Shown: positions 12,101 to 26,900 of the stretch, in pieces
Numbering within the stretch: position 1 is the stretch's first letter
Layout: every line of letters starts with the position of its first letter
Assembly (NCBI RefSeq): GCF_000321225.1
Contig: NW_004450465.1
Location: 1,184,137 to 1,248,136 of the forward strand
DNA length: 64,000 bases
Origin: Odobenus rosmarus divergens
Taxonomy: Eukaryota > Chordata > Mammalia > Carnivora > Odobenidae
Direction of reading: 5' to 3'
Notes under the pieces: generated by a model
Databases searched by the model: none
Told to the model about the DNA's origin: nothing
The model's input: only the letters and a program-made list of their open reading frames with translations
Position numbers and translations under genes: made by a program

Positions 12101-15100
12101 GATGGTTGTGATGGCTGGAAGTCTAGTGCATTCCTAACTGAAATGAATTAGACCCTCTTCTTGGGAAATGTACCCACCAACTGTGTGCGTGCTGGGGGGC
12201 GGGGGCACAGAGCTCCCCTGTGATCCTGAAGGTCACTGGGAGAGACTTCTGGTTCTGCATAAAATTAGCCTACTCAACATCAGCCTCAGCACCACAGGGA
12301 TTCAGAGCATCTACAAGGACGCTGAATGGTTTCCCTTGCTCCTTCCTTTCCCCCAAATAATCTGCCTGAATGTTTTCCTCCAACCTAAATAGATCTGACT
12401 AATCCAGGGTGTGTTTCTATAGTGGTAGGAGTGGGGTGTTGGGAGAGAGCCGCTCTAAGTACCAGCCATAAGCAGATGTGTTTGCTCATTTGTTTCTGCT
12501 TCATGAAACTCTCACCTGACTGTAGCTCAGGATGATACCCCAGGCACCAAGTGACTTCTAGGGCCCTCACCTCAAAGTTTCTCTGACTCCTTTATCTTTA
12601 TGCGCACACACACACACACAGGACACGCCGACTATGCATAACCCCTGTGGGGTGTTGCCTTTTGAACATAAACCTGTCAACCAAGCACAAGACACTGTAT
12701 GTCTCTCCCTCAGAGCTTCCCTTTCTAAAGATAATGGGGCCGTGGAAAGTTAAGCAAATGGCCAGAAACCAAGGTGTTAGGCACCTACTTCTTTGCTACC
12801 TGCTGATGGAGGAGATACCTAGGCAAAGCACAATGCAAGAGGTTGCTGTAAACACAGCCGGAAAACCCAAGGCCATATTTTCATCACGCTGTGCTAGAAA
12901 TTTCAGACTTGGAATCTTTGTGACTTCAAAGAATAATGAATAGTAATTCACTGACGACTTTCTGTGGCGATACCTCAGGACTCAAGGTGGAGTGGGCACT
13001 ATTTAGATAGGTAATGAAAACATTTCTAAGCAGCCGACATGGTGGCCGGCATTATGAATTCAGTGTTACGTATACAGCAGGCACTCAATATGGATCTGTT
13101 AGGTAAGAAAATGACTGAATGACTGAATGTTCTCTTTGAGAGCCAAATCTTACAGTGTGCTCTGCACATAGTAAACACAAAATAAAAGTTTTCTGGAAGA
13201 CCCCAGTTTTCACCTGGTCAATGCCAAATCTCTAAGCCAGTCATCTTCACTGGGAGTTTAGTAGCAAAGAAAACTATCGTCCATAGTGTCAGGAGGATAT
13301 GGCTTAAGAAGTGAGATCTCTCTCTTTCCCTCTCTCCCTCTCTCCTTCTCTCTCTGTGGGATAATTTGGCAGTGTATATCAAGCATTTGAGTTATTCAAT
13401 TTTGTAATTGTATTAGAAATTTATCTTAAGAAAGTAGTCAGATGTATTATAAATTTTCATTGTTTTTTAAAATTATTTTAAATTTGATGGCATGTGATAT
13501 GTTCATGGGACAACGTTATGTTTGGAAAAATGGAGGTCATTGGCCCTCTTCACATGAGCAGTAGAGGTAGAAGCAGGTTGGAGTTGGCTGAACAGTGCAT
13601 CGAGGTAAAAAAAAAGTGGTAACAGTGAATGTAGACAACACAGTAACTCTAGCTTGAAAGAAAGCTGAGAAACAAGATGGGAGGGGGAGGGGTTGTGGGG
13701 TCAATGGAGTCTTTTCTGTGAGGATGGCATCCATGTTTGTGTGCTGATGAGAATGATTTAGAAAAGCTGGGAGTAAAAGATGGATCTTATAGGGGAGACT
13801 GGGGGTAGCAAACACAAATGTATATGGTGTGATCTCCAATGGGCCAGTACAAAACAGGGCTGAGTTCATACCCTGCACCTGGGACCCAGGAGACAGAGTA
13901 GAGAGCGAGATGAGAAAGAGGATAGGCAGCTTGCTGAGGGCTCGCGGTCTAGTGGGGAGGGAGACACGCCCGCACCCACGGCGTGGGATGACTGATGCCG
14001 TGTGTGGGAGCACCACTGTTGCCATGGACTTCCTGTGGTCTTTTTAAAGTGGCTTCCCATTTGGGCATCAACTGTGGCCTGGGTCTCTTTTAGGTATTGT
14101 GATCAACCAGATGGTTTAAACCGGAGATGATTATACCTTCTCATCCCTCCTCCTCAACTTGAGACACAATGCTAGGAGAAATCATTACCATCACAAAATT
14201 CTCTATTTGATTAAGTGGTTTTTCAACAATGAGAGTGAAACAGGGACTGGATCATAAAGTGGAGCGAGTTTATCACTAACAGATCCTCAAGGATTTGCTG
14301 AAAAGTATACTTCAGGAAGAAAAGGAAAGAATAAGATGCAAAAATGGGCAGAGAAACTCATAAACATTTGGATAAACCTAAATAAGCATTACTATAAAAA
14401 AAAAAAGTCTAACCTGTGGCTACTAAGCAATGTGGGACAAAAATACTGAGAGATAACATGTAAGACAAGAAAGAATTGACTTAGATTGAGGCTGCTGAGG
14501 TCCTTTTATTGTTTGTGATGAGGGTAATAGATATTGATTAACTTTAGACTATAAAAGGTTTTTCTTTTAAGATTTTCTTTATTTATTTGAGAGAGAGAAA
14601 GAGAGCGTACATGTGCACGTGTGGTGGGGAGAGGGGCAAAGGGAGAAGGAGAGAGACTCTTAAGCAGATTCCCTGCTGAGCGGGGAGCTCAACTCAGGAC
14701 TTGATCTCATGACCCTGAGCTTATGACCTGAGCCGAAACCAAGAGTCCAAAGCTTAACTGACTGAGCCACTCAGGCGTCCCTATAAAAGTTTGAAAGTTA
14801 ACAATTTATGGATGGTAAATAAAAGAATGTATAATTCATCCTTACAGAGGGGGAAGGGGGGCTAAGAAAATATAGTCAATCCTAAAAAAAGAAACAAAAA
14901 AACAAAAAAAAACCAGAGAAGAAGCAACAAAGATTCCCCCCCGACACCAAATAAAGAAAAAAGCAGACTAAATAACACAAAATAAAAGGGTAGAAATAAT
15001 AGAACATGTTAACAACTACAATAACTATAAAACAAAACAAAACAAAAACCTTGCCATTTAAAGGATGGTGCTTGTCAGACTGGATTTTCACAAGTTAAAC

Positions 15101-18100
15101 TGTATATTGTTCCTAGAAAGTACCTACAACACAAGATACAGAGAGATCAAAAGTAAAAAAATGTAAAAGATGTTTCAAGCAATAGCTAAAAGGAAGCTAA
15201 TGTATCTGTATTATCATTGGACAACATAAACTTTAAGGGAAAAGAGAAGCAGCATCATTAATGTTAAAAATGGTTGCTAACTAATGATTAAAGGAACCAC
15301 CAGGAATATAAGATGATTCTAAGCTTGTATGTACCTAATATTACAACCTCACATATATATCAAGAAAAAGAGTGAGAGAAGTACAGGGAGATGTAGCGGG
15401 AAATTTTAATGTATCTCTCTCAGTAACTAATAGATCAAGCTGACAACATAGAAGTTTGGACAACGATATTAAAAAGCTTGATCAAGTAGACATATATAGA
15501 ACCCCAGACACCAAAATAAGAGAATGCACATTCTTTTCAAAAGTACATGGGAAAAGTGCATGAAAAGAAATTGTGACTACAAAAGTAAAAAAAGAAAGAA
15601 AGAAAGAAAATTCCACAAATTAAACTAATTTAAAACAGCCTTCCAAGTATAAGAGACTGGAGAGTAAGTGTAACAAAAGTGCACTAAGACTTTGGAAAGA
15701 TCCAAATAAATGAATGAGATATAACATGGCCATAAATTGGGTAAGCCTATATCATGAAGATGCCAATTCCTCTAGAATTAATTTATACATTCAATATAGA
15801 ATTCAACATAATTCTGATTTTTAAAATCCTACCAGAGTTTTTCATGGATTCAAAAAATTTATTCTAAAATTTGTGTTGAAGAGCAAAAGGTCAAGAAAAG
15901 ACAGGGCAATTTTGAAGAAGAATGAGGTTGAGTAGAACTACCTACCAGATATCATGATTCTATACACCTGCAGAAATTAAGACAGTGTGGTACTGATGTA
16001 GGGATAAAGAAATAGACTATAGAACTCAGAAACAGATCCATAAGTGTGTGGAGATCTGATATACAGAAAGATCTCATTACAAATCAATAGGAGAAAGGAT
16101 TAATGATTCAACAATTGGTGCTGGGGAGACTGGTTATCTATATGAAAAAAAATATATATATATAAAGTTAGGCTCCTACTTCTCCGTGCCTTAAAAGTAA
16201 ATTTCAGGTAGATTGAGACCCTAAATATGAAAAGCAAAATTTTCAAATTTTTAGGATAAAATAAAATTTTGCTTAATGACCTTGGAAAAAGGAAGTAGTT
16301 AAAAAAAAAACAGAAAGCATAAATCACAAAAGAAAACTTGAGATATTTAACTACATTGAATAAAAAAATTTTGTTCATTAATCGATACTGTAAGTGAAGT
16401 GAAAGATAAGTCACAGGCTAGCAGAAGATATGTGCAACACATTACTGACTAAAGATTAGTATTTAGAGGTATATATTAATTCTTATTAATATATACTATG
16501 TAAAAATATATATTATGTATACAATTGATGTATCTATATAAGTTAATATCTGTCCACATATATTATATATAGGCATATATACCATTAAAGATAGGTAAAA
16601 CATATAAACAGTCAATTCATAGAATGACTAATAAAGTTAGAACCTTACATTTAACCTCACTAGAAATAGGGAAATGCAAATCAAAGCAATAATGACGTAT
16701 CATTTTACCTCCATCAGATTGACCCTATTTGTAAGTCTGATAATACCAAATATTGGCAAGGATCAACAGCAAGAAAAGTTTTGAACACACTGTCAGTGGA
16801 GTGGAGGCAGCTACAAATACTCTGAAGAACATTTTTCTACTAGGTGACAGAGTTGAAGATATGCATGTACAACACAGCAATTCTATCTGTAAGCTCATCC
16901 GCTGGGTGGGGGGGCGGGGGGGCGGGGGAGCTCCTCTACACATGTTCAAGGAAACATACATGAAATTGCTCATTGCAACATTGTTTTTAATGGTAAAAAA
17001 TGGAACAATTTAAATGTCTAACATCAAAATAATTGATAAATAAACTACAGTGTACTTATACGGTAGAACACTATACAGCAATGAAACTGCATGAACTAGA
17101 ACTTTACAATTCAACTTGCATGACAGTCAAAAACATAATGTGTAGAGAAAAATTTGTCAACAAAGGATACTTGCATGTCATTGCATTTACAAGGAGTGTA
17201 GAAACATTCAAAATACCCTATCGTTTATAAATAAACATATACATGTTAACATAACGATTAAATGTATAGGGAAACCATAGCACTAAATGCAAACATCTCC
17301 AAGAAGAAGGCAGAAGGATGGTGTGGGGAGGGTCCCGGGTGCAGAGTACAGGCTGCCCCTGTTTCTGTAATGTTTTATTTTTGTAACACTGAAGAAAATA
17401 TGGCAACTGTTAAGATTTGTCAAAGTTGGGTCATGGATATAGATGTATTCCTGACATTTTTCACTATGTTTGAAATTGTTCATAATTTAAAAAAAAGTAA
17501 TGTAACAAAGCCAGAATTTTATTAGGAGAATGAAAATCCACACCTAAGATAGTAAAGACCAAAACTGATACTGGAGAAACTTGAATTAGTGACATGGGGT
17601 TGAATCTGAGAAATGTTCCCACAAAGATGAAAATATAGGAGAGAAAATACTATACTCAGATGTGGACATAGAGGACAAGATCCAAACCAAGGGATTAGGG
17701 GTATTTCTTTAGTCTTACCAGAATGATAGAAACATTTCACATGTCTTATGAATCAAAAACATAGAAATAAAATTTCTCTGAGTTGGAAGAAAAAATGGAG
17801 ACTACCATTTGAAAGAGCTAATACTGCTGCTAAAATGAAGAGACCTACACCTAGATACGAACCTCTAAGATTCCTACAGCAGAAAGAAAAGCCATAGGAT
17901 TCAGGATGGTGATTTCTGTGTAGACAAGAAGTTGGGGAAGTAAAGAAATAACCTGATGTTGAAATACACAGTCCAGGAGTGACTTGTTGAGATTGTATTA
18001 GTTTAGACAATTTAGGAAGCAAAGGACGTTCTACCACCTTCAGAGAGTGTCTGAACTAAAAAGAATTAAGATACTTTCGAAATATCCTTTTGAACAGTTT

Positions 18101-20941
18101 AAAGGAAAAACCTTGGTATTCGATAACAGACTGCATTGGATGTTAGCCTCTAAAATATACATGAGGAATTTGCTGAATAATTCTGAAAGCATATTAATCA
18201 TCAATGCTCCTAATTTTCTAAGGGTTTTCCTTCTGGCAAGTTTGATTATCCCCATAGAAATACCATTAGTCAGCTACAATCCAATTTTTAATGTGGATCA
18301 GTAGGAATCTAGCCATGCAAAAAATATTTCTTCACCCATTAAACCACTATTAAGGTTAGTATTCATTACACTGCTCAATATTCTTTATATAATGATTCAC
18401 TTGGTAATTTCTTTCTATAGCCGTATCCAGAAAAAAAAAATTATTTTCCCTGAAAAACGGGTTTGCATCCTTTGGTCAGATAGAGAGTTCTGTAAGACCT
18501 TGATTTTGTTCTTGTCTTTGCTAATAAGTTTAGAGTTTGGTGACCCCCAGGACTTAAGTGACTGTCTCACCTCATATAATTATATTTGTATTTCTTATTT
18601 GATTTCTGATCATCTTATCACATTTATTTTTAGTGATGGTGTGTGAATGTGTGTGTGTGCGTGTGTGTGTGTATGGGTGTGTATACAGACTTTCTCAAAT
18701 GATTTTTGTGCATTGGTGAAATAGAAGTGACTTAAAACAACATTCAAATGTCTTGAGTGAACTCACATTCCAAAAGCTGGTATGGCTCTAGGAGACAGTA
18801 GCCCTTAATGATGAGCTACAGGGAAGACCGCTGGTGATAATTAAGCTAGGGAGGGTCCCATGGTGTGCTGTCATGATGAAAACAACATCTACGTTATGAA
18901 TAGCATCATAGGAGGAGAGCCAGTCTTAAATCAGGGAAGGGAGGCTGGCTTAAGTCCTTACTCTGACCTGAAGTCGTGTCCCACAATTGATTGAAAACCC
19001 CATAGAGAGTCTGTGACAGGAGCAAGCCAAACCCTCTCTGGGTCATGGATTAAGGTGTGCCCAAGAAACTTTTTTTTTTTTTGAAATAAATGGAAACAAG
19101 AGGAATTTGTTCTCACTTTCAAATAGATATTGGCATATTGATTAAACCCACACAGAGAGCGAGGGGAAGCCAGGATTCACCTGAGGGTTTGCAAGCACTG
19201 AGGCATCACGAACTGTTCTCCATCAGAGAGAAAATGATGAAATGCTCGTGCTGAGAACTCATTGTCAGAATAACAAATGGAATCATCACAATGCTTTCTA
19301 GGGAAGAATTTCCTTTTTCCATGTCTGAACCCTACACCTTGAGAAATGATCGTCTGGTAGGAATTTGCTGAGGAAGAAAAGATGAGGGTGTAGAAGGACA
19401 CACCAACTTCTGGCAACAGTGGGTACAGTCGGCCCACCATCTGCTGGGGCGGAGGGCTCCTGTGATGAAGCCAGGACAGCAAGGCAAGAAAGGCTGGCTG
19501 GAGCCAGATCATGAAAGATTGTGAATGTCAGGTTAAGGAGCGTGGCATTGCTCCTATGAAGAGGAAGATCAAGAGAGCAACATGCTAATGGGGGTGGTTT
19601 TACATTAGCCTAGTGTGGGGGTCCAGGGCAGGGGTGAGGTTCTACATTCTGTCTTCATGCCCCTGTATCTCTTGGCTTCATGCATATCCTTGAAGATCTC
19701 CCTCAACACCCAACCCAGCAAACCTTCTACCTGGATTCTCTTGTTCCTCATCCCCTGTCCCTTTGGAGAAATCCCACTCAGCCATCCCTAATGTTACCTC
19801 ACTGGGAAACTTTGGCCAATCCACCTCCCAGCTTCCTGATCCACAAAACCCATCCCTGTCCCCTCTTGGAGCTGCAGAGTGCATTCTGTATACTGCACAT
19901 CACTACGCAGGTAGTTAGTCGTATGATGGTCTGTTCACTGGACTGGATCATCAACCCCAGGAAGGCAAGAACTTGTTCAATTCTCTTTGAAAAATGTTGG
20001 GCCAAAATAACTACTTGTGAATTAATGGCTGATCCTTTTGGTGAGTCTATACAGAATATACCCTTGCTTTATGCCTTTAAGTGCTCATCTGTATTTATAT
20101 GAAACTGTGTTCAATTTTCTTACACATTCTGTTCAGTATTATTCAAACTACAGATTCCAAATACATTAGTGAACAGTAAAAATCACTCAGTGGGGCATGG
20201 CCACATTTTTTTTTTTAATGGAACCAAATGGTATCACAATAGAAAGCTCTGCATTCAGCAAAATGAGTATTGCTCCGGGAGACATCTGCACACACACACA
20301 CACACACACGTATTTATAGATGCACTTGTATGCATTGGGCTGCAGTGCAAATTCCAACTTCTTACTGGGGGTTGCAGCCCAACAAAGTCGAAAAATACTT
20401 CACTTTAGTTGATTTTTTGAGTGCTGGTTAATTTTTCAGTCTGGTTGCCATTTTACTGTGAGCAAAGTTTTGATTTTCTGATTTTATTTTTATCTCAGAG
20501 TCAGGTTTCTCCACCTCAGCACGATGGACATTTTGGGATGGATTGCTGTTTGCTGTGGAGGCTGGTGCCATGCGTTGTAGGATACTTAGCATCATCCCTG
20601 CCTTCTACCCACTAGATGTTGGTAGCACCTTACCCACTTATGACAGCCAAAAATGCCTCCAGGCATGGCCAGCTGCCCCCTAGGGGGAAAAATTACCCCC
20701 AGCTGAGAACTACTCCTCTCTGTGCCCCCAAATCATTCAGGCATTCAGGCAGCCTTTAAGAAATGTATAAGACAAGGGATGCCTGGGTGGCTCAGTCAGT
20801 TAAGCGTCTGCCTTCAGCTCAGGTCATGATCCTGGGGTCCTGGGATCGAGCCCCGCATCGGGCTCCCCGCTCAGCAGGGAGCCTGCTTCTCCCTCTCCTT
20901 CTGCCACTCCCCCTGCTTGTGTTCTCTCTCTCTTTTTCTGA

Positions 20942-20980
<39 letters not shown>

Positions 20981-23900
20981 ATCTTTGAAAAAAAAGAAAG
21001 AAATGCATACGACGGATCTGAAGAAAAGATCCTGTGAGCGCCTACTGAAATGGAAAGTCTGGGGACGCTGATCTCCAAAGTTTCTTAACCTCCATCAGCT
21101 TTACAACCAGGTCCCGATAGGCCACTTTCTGACCGCATGAAACATCATCGGTCTAACCACAGGATTTTCACTAATGTGGCTGGAGCAGCATGCCACAGGA
21201 CACAGCAAGTGTCCAGGGTCAGGAGGCATTCTTGGAAGCAGTAAGAATGGAGAAAGACTCCCAGTACTTCTGGCTGAAAGAAGCAGACCCTTGAGCAAAA
21301 GAGGCATCTCAGGAAATTCATGTGGAAGCTTCCCACTGGGACCACGGAAGCAACAGTCTCCTTGCTCTGAAAGGAAGCTACAAGTACACAGGAGACCAGG
21401 GAAATTAAGTGTAGGTGGCAAGAAGTGACCCTGCTCTTACGTGGAAGGGCCCGACGACGCGTGTAAGTGAGGTCTTTGCAGCAGAGAGGGGGGTAGGAGA
21501 TGAAAAGAGCACTGGCCAGAAGTCCCATGAATCTGACACGCATAGCCACTAACTAGGACCTAGAATTAGTCACTTAATCTGGTGAGGTTTCAGGTCCTTA
21601 TCAGAAAATTTTGGAAGTTTGGCTAGGTCCTGAAACTACCTGCTCATTCCAAAATTCCATGATTTGGTTTGGCTCTCTACTTCTCCTTTTCATGCATATT
21701 CTCCTTAAAGTAATATAGAATTGCCTCTCTGTTGGTCTCCCCTCCTCTCTGTCGATTTCCACACCATAGCCACATGATCCTATTTAAAAGGTAGGTCAGA
21801 TCCTATTATTCTGCTGCTCAAAACACTTCAAGGTCTTTGCATCTAACTTAGAATAAAACCCAAAGCCTTCACCAGGACCTACATGTTTGACCCCTGGCCT
21901 CTGGCAACCTTTCTGATCTCACTTCCTCTCCTTCTTCTCACTTACCATGTCCCTGCCACAGGAACCTCCTTACTGGTCCTGGAGTACCCCGAGCCTGTTC
22001 TCACCCCAAGGTCTGCAAACTTGCTGCTCCCTCCACACGGAGGGACTCGGCTCAAATCCCTCTTTCGATAGCCCATCCCAAACAGCACTTCCCACCATCC
22101 TCTACGCCCTCTTACTTTTTCTCTTTTCCTCTTAAGACTCATCATTAAGGACATACTCTTTATGTATTATAATGTAATAAAGACTTAGTTTATTATCTAC
22201 TTACTCTCTGAGACTGACTCTCCCACATATAGGCTCCATGAGGGAAGGGATCAACTATCCTGTGGACTGCTAGACCCCCAGCACCCGGAATTTGCCTGTT
22301 ATGTTATAGGCGTTACATATCCACTTTTAAACATGAATTGGCAAAAGAATACTTAAACAAGTGAAAGAATCACTGTAGATTCAGAAACTAAGTTCTTTAC
22401 TTTCTCAAGCATCTGCAGACATTTTCCAGCTTAACATAATTACCAGTGGCGATCTATGAAGCAAAAAAACAAAACAAAAAAGGCCTGACTTCAAGTTGTT
22501 CATAGCCCTTTTTACCTCTTGTGCTTGTAATTTTCATTGTTCTAATTCTTTCTGAATTTGACGGCTCTTTATTTCATCTTATTTTAGAAATTCATTCTAT
22601 CAGTTCTTGGTACCATGAGGACTCAGCATCGGTTATAAACAGGATGTTATAAAACCCTCAGATCTCTGCAGAGATTTTAGTTTGTGTTTGCAAACTTTTC
22701 TTTCGATTGCAGAAACGCAAATTTAAACTTAGCTGTCCCCCCCCTGTTGGTTGGTTGGGACTAGTTAACTATGGAAGAAGTCAATCATGTGAGGCAAGGG
22801 AAGGGAACATCTCTGTTGTGGGTCTTGACCACCTCAGGTGACTGCAAACTGATCCCAAAGGCTCTTCCAGCTCTGAAAGTCTGTGGATGACTTGGGAACT
22901 ACCGCCATCTGCTGGGAGAGTCGGCCTACTTTCTCCTGAGGAGCAACTGTTTGTCATTCCCCAGCATTTGTGATCCTTTGGACGTCTGGCCTTTGGAATT
23001 CCTTTATGACCAGATGACCAGGACTACTGATGGAAGCAACATTCCATTGGTCCAGAAGAGACATACATTTACTTTTTAAAATATGGTAGATAATGGGGTT
23101 CAAGTAAGATGGTAGCGCTAACCCACGTTCCCTGACAGATCTCTAGCTCACCACACAGGTGGGCATGAGAAGCTGGAAACAAAAATTCCAGTATGAGACC
23201 TGAGCTTTAAGGCAGATGATTTTTTTTCTTTTGAAAAATGGTTTTGTCTTAAAAGTATGTATGAACAATGTGCTTTACTATGTACATTACCTATCAAGTT
23301 ACTCATTAATAGTTAGAAAAACAGGTGAGAGTCTTAGAGTTCAGAGGCTATCCATATTACCAACTGGCTGCACACATGGTCTATCCATCAATAAATATAA
23401 GGAAAGGATAACAGTCCTGACCCACTCTGCTGTACAGAGATGTCAGAAGGGGAAATATAAACATGGACAAGCCGAAAGCTAAGTAAGGGCATTATTGGGA
23501 GGCCCGGCTTTATATATAATAGTGAAACAATCTAAGTGTCCCTCAACAAAGAATTGAATAACATCATAGAGCTTTCCAACGGAATACACTATGGTTATTA
23601 AAATTAATGATATAGATCTATATTTGTTGATATTTAAAGATGTGCATAGCATTTTGTTACACAGAAAAATTATATGTACTATGATCTCAGCATTGGATTC
23701 AAAAAATCCCGCAAGATTATATACTGCTATGTGAATAGCTGCTATGCCTGGATGCTGAGGTTAGATATAATTTTCATTTGGAATTTTTTTACATTTTTAA
23801 TGTTGTTTGAATGTTTTTTCTAATAATAAGTATGGGTTACCTTTTCTATTTAAAGACAACAAAAAAAGCTATTTTGGCTTTGACATGATTGCAATGGTTT

Positions 23901-26900
23901 CCCTGGTTGGTCTCACTGCTCTTACTCTGGCTCCTTCACATACCAGTACAAGTGCTTTCCCTGAAACCTAAGGTCTTTCCATTCCTCTGGTCAAGCCCCC
24001 AACCCTCCCAGTCTTCCCACCTTCCTTCCAGTGAAAGCAACGTCCAATGGCCTCCAATGGCCACCAAGGTCCTAATCAACCATAACCATGACTTCCTTTT
24101 CCCTGTTACCTCAACTCCTTACAGGCCTCTCCCCCAAACACCCCTAATCCGGCCACACAGGCCTCCTCATTCTTCCCTGAACATCCCACGATGCTCTTGC
24201 ATCAGGGCCTCTGAATCTGCCTAGAACACTCTTCTCCCAGGTGGGTCGATGGATAGATTAGATAGATGATAGGTAGATAGATCAATCGACAGATCAATCA
24301 ATTGATCTACTGACCCAGGTACACATATCCAGAAAATTCACCCCATCTTTGTAACTCAAATATCACCTTCTCAGGAGGCTTTCTCTGACTGCCCATCCCC
24401 TTGTCTGTTCTGCATTTCACCAGAGCCCTTATCCCATCTGACATACTTTCTACATTTTTAAATTGATCTGTTCATTGTCGTCTGCCATGACTAAAATGTT
24501 AACTCTGCAAGGTCAGGGATTCTTTTTGCCTATTTTGTTCACTGCTGAATCCCCAGCATCTGAAACAGTGCCTGGCCACTGTGAGCACTAAGTATTTGTT
24601 TGAAAGAGCAAATCGGTACATCGTAAAATAACTTGGGGGATCTGACTTTTTAGGAAAAAGAAATCCCACAAACTTTAGGAACTAAGTTGCAAACAAGGTT
24701 ATCACCAAACTGCACTTTTATCCAGGCTCTGCAGCTATGACCTTGAGAAGACTGTTGAGTCATTCTGGGCCTCAGTTTCCTCATCTGCAAGACGAGGAAT
24801 TAGTCCTTGCCCACTCTGAGTTTATAAACTTTGAGTCGACAAAAGTTTGGCTGTGAGACCTGACTATCTCCTTTGTCCAAGGCAAATGCTAAAAAGGCCA
24901 AGATGAACGAGATAAGGTTCCTGCTCTCAGTAAGAGTGAAGGGCGAAAACATAATCCATATTCTTGGAATCCATGTAAAAGGCACCAATCTCTTATTATA
25001 CAAGATGATACTATTACTACTTCTTTCAGGAGATTCCATTCTTCTGTCCCCCAGCTTCTTCCTCTCCTCCTCCCCACTCTGCCCTGGGCCCTGGGAAGCT
25101 GACCTGTGGGGCGGCCAGCTGGGATGTGACCATGTAGAATGTCAGTGGGAGCGTGCGAGGACAGAGGAGAGAAGTCAGCGTCTCTGTTCCCCAACTTCCA
25201 TTCTACCAGGTGGTCATTGGACACACGTCTGAAGGTCGCAGCTCTTGCCCGATGGCTCTCCCTGTCTGTGTCCAGCTGCTGGCAATTGCTTGCTTTTGCT
25301 TTCCTTCCATCGACCCAAATTTTGCAAAAGATTCCTTCACTGAACTCACTTCAAATGAACCAACTGTATGTGTCTCTGTTTCCTGCTGGAGCCTGCTGAC
25401 ACCCAAGATCATTAGAAAAGTCATCTTTTCTCCTGTGGTTGCTTCTTCCTTGCACATTTGTTTCACATTTGGTTGCACAATCAGACGAGATCCATCAGAC
25501 CCAGCCAGTGTGTACTGTGTCCCTCCTCCGTGTCTGTCCCTACGTCCAGCGGATTTCACAGGCCTCCTCTCTGTGCTAAACCACCACCGCGGTCCTCCTC
25601 TCTCATCGAAGAACCTCAGTGATTCAGGGATTTAGAAGCTAAGAGACGATCCCAGTGGAGAATTGTGAGAAAGCAAGAAGTGCTCCAAAGGAAATAACGG
25701 AAAGACTAACCATGAAATAAGGAATATAAAAGAAAGAACAAAATGCATCATAAGGAAATAGAAGGAAACAAAAGGAAAAATAGTGAAGAACATTTGTGTA
25801 TTACTTCAATATATGAATGTTTCAAAACCCATTGAGACGGAGCACAATACATAGTATCCGGTTGCTCACAGTGTGGCCGAAATAGCCCCTGACCGGTTCA
25901 ACAGATGCTTCAGTTGGAACTAGAGCATCACGATTGACTCCTCTTTGGAAAAGTATATTTTCTTATCATTTGTTTTAGTCTTTCTTCCCTAGTGAGCCAG
26001 AGGGGGTAAAATATCTGGGTAGTGATTATAAGCAAATGTATGGTACTGTAAGAGGTTCAGAGGCCTCAGAAGAACAATTAATAGGTAGCAGGTATTTAAA
26101 CAGCAAAGTGAATCATTCCTTTTAGAACCAATAAAGTTGTGCAAATGAGCACTCCTCAGATTTACATGCGTCGAGGCATTAGCAAGTCAATGGCGCAATT
26201 ACCATGGAGGGCACCTGAATGTAAAATCACTTTCCAAGTTATGTTTATGCACAAACTGCACACTTAAAATGCAGATTTATCTAGGCTATGAGGGAAACAA
26301 ATGATCTGTTCTTCCCCCTGCTCCTGTTTTCCCTCTTACATTCTAAAGATTTACAAATCCATGAAGCTTGCCAATTTATAGGCCGAACCCAAGCTCGGGG
26401 AGTAATGCCCAGCAGAACAATCTTCCTCAGCTTTCTCGCTCTCCCTGGACAGCCGTATAAACCTATCCAAATGCACCTAGGTTGCAGGCCCTCTGGGGCT
26501 CTTATTTGTTTCAGAATTTTTATGCGAAAATTAAAATTAAATTTCATGTGGAAGTTCCATTTCCATCAAGGAGACAACTTCATTAATATGCACTAATTGA
26601 TTCTTTCCAAGTTTGACAAAATGCTACCGAGTAGGTTCCCCAAATTTCCCAGACAGTCTCCTAATATTTTGGGGGGAACCCCAGTAATACATAGCACAGA
26701 GGTCAGCAAACTATGGCCCTCAGGACAAATCTGGTCCAGCTCCTGGTTTTTATACTGATGAAAGAAATTTCTAGGCCCAAAATGGAGCCGTTTCTGCCAG
26801 GGGTGCCACATCAGCAAAGAGAAACCTAGGTATCAGGTCACCTGGGTGGCTTAGTCAGTTAAGTATGTCTGCCTTTGGCTCAGGCCATGATCCCAGGGTT

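Noticed and set aside
13537..14025. 162-codon open frame on the minus strand
   Set aside because: It coincides with L2-like repeat sequence and shows no family resemblance or splice context.
20945..20982. (AAAT)n run as an independent microsatellite
   Set aside because: It is the tail of the Can-SINE at 20774-20997, inside its target duplications.
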